Assembly: GCA_022432975.1 (NCBI GenBank)
Contig: CM039511.1
Coordinates: 23,276,557-23,340,556 of the forward strand
Reading direction: 5' to 3'
DNA length: 64,000 bases
Origin: Begonia masoniana
Lineage: Eukaryota; Streptophyta; Magnoliopsida; Cucurbitales; Begoniaceae
Made by a program: the position numbers and the translations under genes. The notes under the pieces are model-generated. The model ran no database searches and was not told the DNA's origin. It worked only from the letters and a program-made list of their open reading frames with translations. Each line of letters opens with the position of its first letter. Within the stretch, counting starts at the first letter, position 1. Shown in pieces: positions 11,199 through 23,434 of this stretch.

Positions 11199-14100
11199 TC
11201 CCCTCCCGGTTCTTTAGGATTTGACCTCAAATCCAATGGTGAATATCATGGAAGATGCTTACAACACTTAGGATAAATTTCTCTACTAAAAGCTTAACAA
11301 GTAAACCATAGTAGACACAAAATAAAATTATCCTAAAGTTTGATAAATCATTTTACCATCCACAATGGTCTCAAATAAATTCCAAGATTAAATTGTTCAT
11401 TGCAACAATTTAGAAAACAAGCATTCAAGATAAAATCAAGTTTGATGCAAGCATATCGAACAATTTCATTTCTCATGCAAAATAAATAAGAAAATATTGA
11501 ACCAATTGATAATTCAAAGAAAACAACACTTGGTTTCAAGCAATTCAAATTGAACTCAAAGAAATAATCAATCTTTTCGATCCAATGAGTAAGAACTAAG
11601 GATATTTCACAATTCAAGCAAGCTAGGCAAGTTGCTAAGCTCAATTAAAAGTCATCATAAAATTTTCAGGTCTAGCATATGATTCTATCCTTAATCACAA
11701 TTCAAAATATGGATGCCAAATTTGATCAAACAAATAAATCATTAAACAAGTCCTCTAAAATAGGCATCATCAATTTCCTTGAACAAATTCTATCTAACCA
11801 ATACTTAAATCTAAGAATTCAAAAGGGTTAGATGATTCAAACCTTGGCCGATGGTCTTGAATGGACTAGGAAGCCAAGAATTCCTACGACAAACATTCAC
11901 AACAAGACAACAAACACAAATAACAAAAACAAACATAAAACATAACGCACAAGACTAATCTAAGATAGGTCCTAAGCATTTAATCAAATAGCACAACAAA
12001 TCAAACAAGTTAATCAAAGAAAATAAACTTGCAACTAATATCAATGATAAGTTATTGGGTCTAGGCAACCCTCTAGAACTTTTGTGGAAATCGTCACACT
12101 ATCCCACACCCTTTATAGGCGACTGCCTCACACGGCGATCTGTCGGGCCCAATGGCCAGCGGTAAACCTCGGACAATACCAACGGCCCACAGAGGAAAGC
12201 TCTTGGCCACAAACACAGATCACTCGACATACAAGTGAATCCTAAGTGACTAACAAGATAGTATATGACATGCTCTTGTTAAAAGGTCGGACCTCAAGTT
12301 AACACAGTCCTAAACAAAACAAAAGAAAAAAATAGAACATGCTTTTCAAGAATATCATTATGAAAATTAATCCAATACGGGCCATGGTTAGTTCATGCTA
12401 GCTATCCAGTAACATGAGGTTAATATGGCAAAATTATATCAGATAATTATCGTAGCAATGTACTTTTACGAATAGCAAGCTCAAACACAAACAAATCACA
12501 AACAAAAAGAACATGCTTTCAAGAAAACATTATGAGAATTAAACAGATACGGGCCATGGTTAATTCATGCTAGCTAATCAGTAACATGAGGTTAATATGG
12601 CAAAATTATATCAGATAATTATCATAGCAATGTACTTCAAAGAACAACAAGTTCAATCATAGACAAACATAAAACACAAGTTGCTCTCGGTCAACAGTTC
12701 CGAAGAGTCTCCCAACAGTCCTAAACTAAAAGGGCAGGAAAGTACCTTTTAAGCAAAGCATTTAACAGCTCCAAAATTGCCAATTAAGGAGGTCTCTTGC
12801 CTTGGGAGGTGGGTACAAAAACTGCACAACAAATGTTACGAAAAACACACACACAACAGAGACTAAGATATGCAAAAACAACAATCTAGAATTAAACAAA
12901 ATGCATGGTTCAATTACTAAACCTCTTAGCAATTTGAATACCAAATGAAATACCTAAACGTGCTTCTAAACAGATAGAAAAAGAACAATAAAAACAGCAA
13001 GAAGACAGCAGAGAAAATGTTTTTAAACATAAACAAACACAGCCTAGAAACTAAGACAAACATTCAAGAAAAGAAAAACAAAACTCAATAAATGTTCAAG
13101 ACATTTTCAAGCTTCTCGGTTTTGTGCAAACAGAAAATTCACTTGCTTTAAACACCAAATCAGCAAATTAAACGCAACAACCAGGATGATAAATCTTTAA
13201 GCTCAAGTCTTAACATGATAATAAGTGTGCTGGAACAGTATTTAAGCAATGTAGTAGCACACAAGAAATAACAGAACAGCAAGCTAAAATAATGAGCAAA
13301 CAAACACTTCCAAACTTGTAACAATGATTACCGATTTGAGATAAGGGTTGCAATTATGTAAACCAACAAGAACAGCAAGTTGATCAAAAGAATATGAAGC
13401 TAAACTTTCATGCTTAAGAGCTTAACATGCTAAATTTTCATGCTGGAACAAGGGTGGAATAGCAACCAAACACAACAGAATCAGAAATAGAAAACAACAC
13501 AGCTTCTTCCAAGTGAGCAACAAAATGGACAACTAATTTAGGAAATAAGCTGCAGCCATGAAGAAGATGACAATTGTATGTTATACTTCCATGCTCAGAT
13601 GTTTAACAACTTAAATAACATGCTGGAAGTGATTTTAAGTCAAGAAAACAGATCATGCCATCAACAAACAGCAACTACACAGGAAATTTATAGAGCAGAT
13701 TTCTTGACAAGCAACACACCCTGTTTTGAGTAAAAGTTTGCAACTATATAAACTTGAATGAAAATGCAATCCCAGATAATTTTTAACACACAAGGGAAGC
13801 TGCAAACAAAACCGTAAGCAAAAACCAGACAACAAAAAGACACAGAACATAGCTGAAACAAAAACAAGCTAAAGACTAGCCAAAAACAAAACAATAACCA
13901 TGCGATTAATCACCTAAACATGTGACACTATAAACAGAACACAAGCTGGGACTTAACATGAGACAAATCTGAGCAGCTAAACAGGAAACAACAAGAAAAT
14001 AGATCAGCAACTCTTGCTGCAGAACTCGACAGAAAAGTAACAGAAAATCACAAAAACATGTTGACATTTGACACTAATCAGAACAAAACAGAAAACATGA

Positions 14101-14547
14101 CTTGAAAGAGGTTTACTGTGGGTGCAACATTGGTGAATATGGAACACTTAAACAGAAACAAGAAATCAACGACAATAAACAGAATAAGAACGATGCAGAA
14201 TAATTTCAACAAACAGTGAGCACAAATCCAACAAAACAGAATAGCAACACAACTCATGCTAAAACATTTTAAACAATTTAAACAGAACACTAGACAAGTT
14301 AAAACATTCACAAAAAGTAAAAACATGCTGACAGAACTTAAACAATTCACGACAGCAAACAGAAAATAAAACATACAATAGAAACAATAAACAACATGCT
14401 TTCAATCTAGCATCCTAAGTCCTGCAAAACAGAAAATAGACATGCCTCAAATGATTAATCATGTTACAGGACACAAGAGACACAAACAGGGGCTGGAAAA
14501 CAGACTCGAAATGCAAACCAAAAGAGCACTTAGGCTCTGATACCAAA
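11199..14547 (-). other. Non-coding interior of the LARD-like element
   Basis: The 3.35-kb interior is strongly A/C-biased on the plus strand (T/G-rich in the sense of the element) and has no retroviral domains in any frame. A segment of about 125 bases starting AAGAACATGCTTT at about 12337 recurs from about 12508, including the GATACGGGCCATGGTTA-type and ATATCAGATAATTATC words: a tandem duplication with a period of roughly 170 bp. Small ORFs on the minus strand (13653-13894, 14078-14374) are hydrophobic by base composition alone. Confidence 0.8.
14533..14545 (-). other. Primer-binding site (initiator Met tRNA)
   Basis: The complement of 14533-14545 is TGGTATCAGAGCC, the standard plant LTR-element site that pairs with the 3' end of initiator methionine tRNA. 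It sits two bases inside the right LTR and fixes the element on the minus strand. Confidence 0.9.
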
Positions 14548-15658
14548 TGATAGGCTACGGGCCTGCAATGGGGTTAGAAAACGCTTGCGAAAGACAATTA
14601 AAACGAAACAACAATCGGTGCTCGAAATCACCCCAAAACAGACGCTAAAACAGACAAAAAACAGAGGAAGAACAAAGAGAATGGCGAGGAAGGGAAAGAG
14701 AGTTACCGAGCACTTGAGGAGGTGGGTGTTGCTCAGAGTGCTGCGGAAATGATGGAGGAGGGAAATGAAGGCCCGAAACCGACCCCATAACGACTCAGCG
14801 TTTTCGGGTGACAGAATTCCTTCGTTGCCAGCGAAGGAGTTCTCGGCGGCGGGAACTATGGCGTTCGCCCTTTCTCCTCGCTTCCATGGCTTGGAAGAAG
14901 AAGAGAAGGACTAAGAACACCCCCTAGCAGCCACAAGCTCGGGGTGCAATCGGGGGCTTCATCCAGGCGCTGCGCGCCGATGAAGCACCGAGAGAAACTC
15001 TCTCTGTCGCTCGCGGAGATCGCTCCGAACAAGAAGAAAAATTCTTCTTTAAATTTCCAAATATTCATTCAACTGGCTTACCAAATTACAGAGGTGGAGG
15101 GAAGCTTAAATACAAGAGGAAGAATTCGGGGAAGAAGAAGGAGAGAAGAGAAGCTCTCTGGAAATCGTCGGGCAACGGCTCGATTTGTAGCCGTTGGAGC
15201 TTCTGCAGAAAACTCGCGGTCCGGTTCACTGGGCAGCGAGCTTCCAAGTGCTGGTTCACTCCTCTGCTCCTTGGTTTAGTCCGGTTCAGCTTTGTTTTAC
15301 CTTGGTTCAGTCCGGTTCAGCCCTTTGTTATTCTCGAATCAGCCGGTTCTGCCCTTGGTTCGCCTTGGTTTAGCATCCCCTTTAAAGACCATTACAAACA
15401 TGTATTCTAAAAGGCTAAAGTTTGCCAAATTACGAGTTTTAAACAAAACTAAAGTTTCCTAAAAATATATAAATTAAATACAAGGCTCGGTTACATAATT
15501 TGAATTAAAGGAAAACAAATTCCTTCTTCAATGATTTTCTCCAAGCCTTGAGAAACCATTTACCTACAAAATTCCACAAGTCCATTAGATAAATAAAATA
15601 GATATAATAAATACTTACCTTGACTTGTGCTTAATGGATCAGGGCCGTGGGCATATCA
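14548..15658 (-). repeat. 5' LTR of the non-coding element
   Basis: The 1,111-bp right copy matches the left LTR apart from about nine substitutions, with no length difference. It should hold the promoter of the element; no TATA box was confidently placed. Confidence 0.9.
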
Positions 15659-16093
15659 ATAGGAGAGAGAGCTTTGTGCAATTTGTTTTTAACTAAGGGG
15701 AAGGATACACAAAAACATAGACAATTTGATCCAAATATGTGGCATAACTTAATGGGGAGTATGTTAATTCATTTTAATGCATGAACCAAAAAGGAGTCAT
15801 TAATCTAATGCATAACGTAGAATAAGTGTTGTCATTATCAGAAAGGAAAACATTAATGTTTAATAGGTACTAAGAATAATTGTTTTGATGATTAGCGTAA
15901 CTGATTGATTATATTATTCTAAATTCGCAATGATTATTAAGTTTAAATTGTTAAAGAATACATTTTGAATGAATTATATGTTGAAGGTATATAAATTATA
16001 ATCACTTTGAAAATACCATTGAAAGCAACTATTTGGATTTACCAATGCGATTATTGAATCTATGCAGCATATGATAAGTTTATAATCTACCTC

Positions 16094-16100
16094 TATATAA
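16094..16100 (+). promoter_or_regulatory. Candidate TATA box
   Basis: TATATAA lies in a CTCTATATAAG context about 340 bp before the start codon. If used, transcription would start near 16125-16135, giving a leader of about 310 bases. Other AT-rich words are nearby, so the assignment is tentative. Confidence 0.3.
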
Positions 16101-16305
16101 GAATTAATCTTAGAAGAACATGACACCTTATTTTAGCTCTCTATTTAGCAAAGTTGGTGATCTATTATTCTTGGAAAATAAATCAACTAATTTGAGCACC
16201 AATGTAGATAATAAATCAATGTTAAGTTGATTGATTAATTTGTTGTTCTTTGGTTACTTCCCTTGAAAACCTGTTTGCTCCATTATTTGATTGCCAAGTC
16301 AATAA

Positions 16306-16395
16306 ATGGAAATATGCTTCTAGAAATTTTATCATTTTCTTGCGAAATTTTCTCAGTAATCAATCAGTAATTCTTTGATGTTCCGGTTTCGCTAA
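16306..16395 (+). promoter_or_regulatory. Three short upstream ORFs in the leader
   Basis: Three short ATG-initiated frames end before the main start: 16306-16323 (5 codons plus stop), 16314-16370 (18 codons plus stop, overlapping the first in another frame) and 16378-16395 (5 codons plus stop, ending 45 bases before the main ATG). If the transcript starts upstream of them they could reduce translation of the main frame. Whether the peptides are conserved cannot be judged here. Confidence 0.35.
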
Positions 16396-16440
16396 AGATC
16401 AAGAACAAGCTGTGGCCTGCTCCAGTACACCGCCATTACC

Positions 16441-18817
16441 ATGAGCCTCGAGTACGACAGTGTGAGAGTACTCCAAACGTCGCTCCCACAGAGCCCCCCT
16501 TCGAAACGAATGCTGGAACGAGTTCTTTCTTCTCGTAGAGCCCCTCATCACTCCGATGATGCTGACGATGAAGACGACGTTTCTAAGACCAAAAAATACA
16601 CTCCCTTCTCCTTCACCATCAGGTTTTCTAACTATTTCACCAGAAACGGACCCATTTGGCCCTGCATAGCTATCCTTGGTCTAATCCTCCTTTTCATCTC
16701 TTCCTTGCTGATTTTCCATTCTCGGAGTTTCGTTTGCGTTTCCTCGTATGACCCAATTTCTCGTTCTGGGTTTTTTGGCTTCGATGGGCTCGAATCGGAT
16801 TTCGGTTCTCTTGGCGTTCCTTGGTGTAAGTGTTTCTTGACGATTTTGGATCTGATTTTTCGGCGATTCAGATCTAGGTTATTGTTCTATTTGCTGAATT
16901 TTCACATGGAGAAGTTTAACGCGTAATTTTGTTAACTTTACACTGCGTTTTTGTTGATGATCGGGAAAGATAGAATGAAAAAGAAAGAAATGCATCTCCG
17001 ATCAAGTTCTAATTAGCTGTCCCTGCATTTTATAGCAAAGTTTTGTGGGGCGTTTTTTGTTGGGATGGCCTTTTCTTTGGTTAGTGGCCTTCGTAATAGT
17101 TTTGTACTTCGTTCTCTTTCCCTGCGATTTTTTGTAGTCTTAGTTTTGGGAGATTCAAGTTAGACCATTGTTACTATCGAAGTGCAATCCATCATTCAAA
17201 ATTCTTTCCGATTCCATAGGTGGCATAGCTAGTCATATATATAATTTCTTTGAGACTTTAGACTACTGCTTCAAAGTTTTACAATGTTTTTAGCTTGGTT
17301 AGATGGGGAAATTCACTCCCAATCGGCTGTGCAGTTGCAAATTGAATGGAAGATGCGTTTCATTTTCTTAAAATTCATTTGATATGACATTTTATTGTTT
17401 CTTTATGGGTTATAGAATCATCACAAGTCTTTTGTTGTGCGATTTGTTTCATAATAGTTAAAATCCAGTCAAGATTGTTGTTTTAGCTAATTTAAACTTC
17501 TAGTTTCAAATCAATTACACATAACATTTTGCTGTATGCAATAAGAAATTATTGTGTCCATCCTTCTGTGTCATTTTGTTCAAATCTTTATAACCCTATC
17601 CTTGGAAAAAAGGCAGATCGAAACATGGAAAAACAGTTGAATGGACATCCAAGGACTTACTCAAGGGCTTGGAAGAGTTTGTACCAATTTATGAATCTCG
17701 ACCAATAAAAAACAATATGTTTGGGATGGGATTTGACCACAGTTTTGGGCTTTGGTTCATCGCCCGATGGCTAAAGCCAGATTTGATGGTTGAGAGTGGT
17801 GCTTTCAAAGGGCATTCAACTTGGGTACTGAGGCAAGCAATGCCATACACACCAATCGTGTCATTGTCTCCTCGACACCCTGAGAAATATTTGAAGAAGG
17901 GACCCGCATATGTTGATGCCAACTGCACCTACTATGCTGGAAAAGATTTCATAGACTTTGGAAGCATGAAATGGGGAAATGTAATGAAAAAATATGGGAT
18001 TACTGATTTTAGTCGTGTTCTTATCTTCTTTGATGACCATCAGAATGAATTGAAGAGGTAATCTTTCTACCTCCATGAACAATTTTACTTTCATCACTAT
18101 GCATTCGCACTGAACTTCAACTATCTTGGTACTCCTGTTATGCTTCAATGACAGAGTAAATCAGGCTCTTAAAGCTGGCTTCCGACATCTTGTTTTTGAA
18201 GATAACTATGATACTGGTACAGGAGACCATTATTCTTTAAGGCAGATATGTGATCAAGTTTATATAAGAGGTGCTTTCTCATATCTCTAGCACATCTAAT
18301 CACAGTACTCGGTGGATTGTAATTTATTATTAAGAATTATATACAAAATTTTAGTATCCAAGTACATAATTGAACTTAAGAATGTCTTATTGCTAATGTA
18401 GGTGGTGGTCATAGCTGCTTTAGGGACAGCGACGAAGCAAGAATCAGATCAAAAAGGAAGAAAATCTGGGAAAAGGCAGTAGATATAGCAGAACTTTGTG
18501 GTGCAGATGAGGCGTGGTGGGGTGTTAGAGGTTACATGCGAGATAATTTTAACCACAGTAATAATCTGATTCCTTATGACGAACACTATGGAAATAGTCG
18601 TGCTCTCGAATCGATTCTGGATGTTTATTGGGAGCTTCCTCCTGTAGCTGGCCCATCTCTGACTCATCAAACGCGATATGATCCAGCTCGGGCTACCAGC
18701 CCCATCATCGAAGACGGTAGATATGGCTTATTCCAGCGCCTTGGCTTAACCAGACTTGAAACTTCAGTCTTTAATGGATATACTCAAATGGTCTACATTC
18801 AGATTTCTGAACAATAA
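16441..18817 (+). CDS. Plant single-pass membrane protein with methyltransferase-like domain, 4 exons
   Basis: Four exons join to 1,362 bp (453 residues): 16441-16825, 17613-18057, 18155-18270 and 18402-18817. All introns (787, 97 and 131 bp) are GT-AG and keep frame. The other acceptor candidates tried at 17617 and 18157 give stops. Residues 1-70 are polar with an acidic DDADDEDD run. Residues about 71-93 form one hydrophobic segment without a cleavable signal, suggesting a type II protein with a short cytosolic tail, perhaps in the Golgi or another endomembrane. The remainder is a compact domain: VESGAFKGHST (188-198) resembles the glycine-containing motif I of class I SAM-dependent methyltransferases, and FFDDHQNE (267-274) with FEDNYDTGTGDHYS (291-304) recalls the acidic/His motifs of the CmcI/rhamnosyl O-methyltransferase-like fold. 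No experimentally characterised close relative is recognised, so substrate and activity are unknown. This is the only intact host gene seen. Confidence 0.9.
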
Positions 18818-20325
18818 CTTCAAGAGTTGTCTTGACAAATACTCAGTGCTAGTTGTCCATATTTTGCTTTAATCAGCTATTACGGTGGTATCTTTATTTT
18901 TCCTGTTGAAGTTTTTCATGTCAATGTTAGTGAGAAATCTTCTGTTGGGAACCCCAAGTTTTGGTATTTGATCTTTCGTCTTGTAAGTTAAATCATGATA
19001 GACTTTCTTTTCATTTCCTCCACATTTGGAACTAAAACAACAGTTTAAGCTCACTTGCGTTGTGTACGATTAAAGTAGACGCAGCGCAGCATCTGTTCAA
19101 AAAATCATTGTCGTACACTTGCCTGTACCTCTATGGAACACCTATTAAATTGTCAAAAGGTATCACAAGTATTACAGTCATTGCAGTAAATAATAGTTTT
19201 ATTTGTTTTCAATATTGATTTAGAATGGTTGTTTTTATTTTTTTTGGACCACACTATCTTTGGTGAGGTTCATATAAAGATGTCAATCGAAAAAATTGTA
19301 GAACAAAATTCGTATAAAATTGATATCTTGGTATACTATTTGCTGCGGGATAATCACAAGTTCGCAAATGAAAATAGTAGGTGTGAGAACGAGTACTCTC
19401 TGACACTTGTTATGAGACAAACAGAAACATTGTTTCCTTTTTTTTTTTTTTTTGTGATAGGTAGTGTTCCAATTTTTTTTTTTTTTTTTTTTTTTGTGAT
19501 AGGTAGTGTTCCAAAAATCTTGAAAGAGAACTTCATTTAACACTTAGTTGTTAACCTTAGTTGTTAACAGTACTTCTGTTTTATTACATACGTCTGAAGA
19601 CCATGCTTGATCTTAGAATTGTACATCAATGCTATTAGAATTTTTAGTAGCACTACAACACATGAGAAGTGATAATACTTCAATAAATATCAAATCATTT
19701 GTGATAGAAATAAGATAGAAATTTTTAGTACCAACACGAGAAGTCATATTCAGAAGGATACAAGTTTGGTGACTCGGCTGCTGCAAATTTGGCCATTTGG
19801 TTTCTCTTGTCCATTTCATGCTCTTTTTTGGTAAGACCCAACTCCATTCTGTTCTTTCATGCTGAAAGCAAGTGATATTAAAGCCATTGGTGACAAACTT
19901 CAAGTCGTGTTTTGTTGCACAATCTATCAGCCAAGTTTACTGATGCAAAAAGGGTACCATTAAATTAACATTGTGAAATCGGATTGTGATTTGTTGTAGT
20001 GATGCAGCATTTGGCATCAGAGTCTATTTTGACTCTATTAGCTTCTGATTTGTGTTTGTGTTTGCTTTTTATACCAAAATGATGACAAGAAGTTGTAACG
20101 CCTCTCAAAATTGTGAACACATTCAAGCTTTCCCAGCACAAAAATTCTAAAGAAACCAAGTGTGGTACTCAAGGACGAATTAATGAGCGGAGGGCTTTTC
20201 TTAATATGATCACTAATCAACTTCAAACCCCCACAACGCAAAAATGAAAGGGAACAAACGACCTCCAGGCAAATAGGTTGTGGTGGCCTTTATAGGAGAT
20301 AGATACGATTGGAGACATTAGATAA
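18818..20325. other. Downstream non-coding region
   Basis: The first few hundred bases after the stop codon must include the 3' UTR; no canonical AATAAA was confidently assigned, although AATAAT-type words occur near 19190. The rest is AT-rich with short chance ORFs. A TGTAACGCC word at about 20095 looks like an LTR start, but no matching end was found. The next transposon starts at 20326. Confidence 0.5.
19438..19514 (+). repeat. Duplicated poly-T plus 19-bp unit
   Basis: Two T tracts (about 16 and 23 bases) are each followed by GTGATAGGTAGTGTTCCAA. This is a tandem duplication of a tract-plus-tag unit, likely from replication slippage. It produces the lysine-run minus-strand ORFs in this area, which are not genes. 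Confidence 0.8.
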
Positions 20326-20689
20326 TGTGACGACCCCAACCCGGTCAGGGCCGCCACGGACTATCCATGACGTAATCTTGACTTTAAACCCTCGTATCTT
20401 CACGTGCAAATTTTTTATTTTTACTTAACACTCTAAAACCAACCTCAATCGACCCTAATTATCCTAGCGTTAACTTAAACATGACGGACATAAATTAGTT
20501 AACTTTTAAATCATTGAAACGAGATAAAAACCCTTTTTTGGAAAAATGTCGACTCGGTTTTTACGCCCTTAAAATCCTTTAAAATACATGGGGATCGCTC
20601 GTAAAATACGTTTAAAAAGTATCGGAAAAGGTCTGGTTAAAACGTGTTTTGAAAAGTCGAAATTTAAAAAAAAAAATGATTTGGGGACA

Positions 20690-20960
20690 AATGGGGCTCG
20701 CTGGGCGCCGCGCGCGCACGCTGCGTTGCCCCCCCCCACCCCCCGGCGCACGCCCGTGCTGCGCCCCTGCGCGCCAACACGCCCCGCGCGCGCCCGCGCT
20801 GCGGCTGCTGCGCTCCAGCGCGCCCCCCATGTGCCCGGCCGCGATCGATTCGCGCCCCGGGCCCGACCGATCGGGCCGGCTCGGGCTTTCTTCATCCAAA
20901 TACACCCTGGCCGCGACCGATCGCGCCCCGGGCCCGATCGATAGGCCCGGCTTGGGTCTT
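20690..20960. repeat. GC-rich block with GATCG palindromes
   Basis: This block is far richer in G+C than its surroundings, with GCGCGC runs at 20708-20800, a CCCCCCCCCACCCCCC run near 20730, and repeated CGATCG words (GCGATCGATTCGCG, GACCGATCGGGCC, GCGACCGATCGCGCC, GATCGATAGGCC). GGGCCCG-type words pair with neighbouring copies. It lies where other LTRs in the window carry their palindrome clusters. ORFs open on both strands only because stops are rare in GC-rich DNA. Confidence 0.8.
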
Positions 20961-21296
20961 TCTCGCCCAAAAACACCTAAAAACACTCATTTTGAGCCTT
21001 TTTGACTTTTCCCCATATTTCTTCCTAATACCTCTCAATCACTTGAACGTTTACCCACACATTCCTGACACTCTCGACTCTACCTCCCGTAAAAATCTTA
21101 AACAAAAACCGACTTAAAACGAAACGCAAAACGTATCCAAAAACATATCTAAAATTCATGAAAACCGACCGCGTGGATCGTTTTAAAACACGAGCATATC
21201 CTTACAATTTCAATACCTATAATCATTAAATCAATCCAACACAATCCTCAAACATAATATTAAACTTAAGGGCGGAATCTCCTATAATATCATCAA

Positions 21297-21801
<505 letters not shown>

Positions 21802-23434
21802 AATACAATGGAGCACACCCACGGATTCCCTTGCCTAGCCAAAACACGTTCCGTCACCACGAGCACCATCCATCAACCATCTACACGTGATCATCAGGAG
21901 GGGGTTCCTCACCTTCGTTCTCGTCACCTACATCATACGATAAACACATTAAGCCTAATGCTTAGTAAGGAGGTGTACTAAAACATTAAAATACACAATG
22001 CATGGTCTTTCAAAATACGTTCGTTTTTCATTCATTTACTTTACGTAACATATACATATATATCATTAGGCATGAGTAGGTACAGGCACACCCCGTCTAC
22101 CCTGTAGACCAAATACTTACCCTGAGTTGCCATTAACGTATCGTCGTGCCCTGAGTTGCCATTAACGTGCCCTGTGCCCTACTCATCCTTCATCATTACT
22201 TGAAAACGTGCATGCAAGAACATTTCATTAAACCTTAAATGGAAAAACATGATGCATGAAAAAGTGCTCCAAATAATCATCAATCAGTTCTTAACGTACA
22301 TAAACGAGCCTAACACATAAACGAACCTATCCGACCACAAATAAGAAACACCCTAGGCTACCCGACTACTTAGAACTCCAAAATCGTGAAAATATCATTA
22401 AGACATTAATTCCTAACATCGACATAATGTAGGGCTTTAAGAGCCAGAAACCTAACACCACTTACCTGGAGTCCTAGCTATGCCGAGCACCGTCCTTTGA
22501 GAGCTTGGGTTACCTAAGGCATTTTCATAACACGTTATTAGTATCGACTCTATATTATAAAAATCAAAACTAAACGAAACCCCGAGCTAAGACGATTTTC
22601 CCAAAAACTCTTATTCACTTCTTTTGGGCATTTCGTCGAGCACAATGCGCTCACCAATAACTTAACTCCATTAATGGTGTTTTCTTCAAACTCAACTACC
22701 CAAAATTGACCAAAAATCCAACCTACATCCATCGATAACCAAAATCTCACCTAACTATCATCAATAATCGTAAATACACCATCAAAGGGCACTAATTTAA
22801 ACATCATAACGATTTCTAACAAAATCAGAGATTTCCAACAAAACCCTAAAACGAAATCCACCTAAAAACCACCACTAAACGAGCCCAAAGCATAAAACTT
22901 ACCTAGATTGTCGATTTGGAGAAGAAAACTCGAAGAGAAACTCGCCGAAAATTGGAACTTGAGTTATCGAGGGAGGGAGAGGAGAAGGAAATCGTGAGGA
23001 GAGCTTCACGTGGAGGAGGAGAGAAATGAGAAGAAAAGGAGGAGTTTTAGGTTTTATAAAAATTTGACTCCCTAATTTACCATTTTGCCCTTAGTTTAAT
23101 TCCTTTAATTTGTTCACTATTCCTCTATCAGTTTGGTTTCCCAAAACTCCCTTATTCCTCAAAATATTCCAACTTATTCTTAGGATTCTAACGAGACTAA
23201 CCGTTCGCAAATTGGACTTTGTTTACTATTTTTATGAATTAAAACACTGTAGGGCTAAAAACGGAACTCTAACGTTACACTATGGATATGGATTTCTAAA
23301 AATTTACTTATTCGTCTAAAAATCTCCATAAATCCCTAGGACACTAATAACACCTCTTGCTCGTTAGAGGGACCTATATTTCTTATTTACGAAAATACCC
23401 TTAGAGCAGAAACCCGAAAAACTCGGGTGTTACA

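Larger units (their letters stand above)
10088..15658 (-). mobile_element. Complete non-coding LTR retrotransposon (LARD-like)
   Basis: The element is bounded by ATAGG duplications at 10083-10087 and 15659-15663. Two LTRs of identical length (1,111 bp) lie at 10088-11198 and 14548-15658, both starting TGATAGGC and ending GCATATCA. The primer-binding site TGGTATCAGAGCC reads on the minus strand at 14533-14545, so the right LTR is the 5' LTR. A purine tract CCGGGAGGGGA reads on the minus strand directly beside the left LTR. The 3.35-kb interior is A-rich on the plus strand and has no gag or pol. By eye the LTRs differ at about 9 sites, mostly transitions, so insertion is fairly recent. It must have been mobilised by another element's proteins. 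Confidence 0.93.
15664..16440 (+). other. AT-rich upstream region of the host gene
   Basis: This 777-bp AT-rich stretch lies between the LARD-like element and the start codon of the membrane-protein gene. It shows no transposon signature and no long ORF. It must hold the promoter and 5' leader of the gene; a TATA-like word and three short upstream ORFs are listed separately. The LARD-like element is inserted only about 780 bp before the start codon, so it may lie within the regulatory region. Confidence 0.6.

Noticed and set aside
13653..14374. Hydrophobic minus-strand ORFs as small membrane proteins
   Set aside because: They reflect the T-rich composition of the non-coding interior, have no conserved features, and vary in frame.
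17617..17617. Alternative exon 2 start at 17617 in the membrane-protein gene
   Set aside because: Used with the GTAAGT donor at 16826 it puts the downstream frame out of phase, and with the donor at 16824 it creates a stop; the acceptor at 17613 keeps the frame.
20095..20325. Another LTR starting TGTAACGCC at about 20095
   Set aside because: No matching end or target duplication was found, so it is not listed as an element.
20569..21005. Arg/Ala/Pro-rich ORFs on both strands near 20.6-21.0 kb
   Set aside because: They open on both strands because the block is GC-rich; it is part of a solo LTR.
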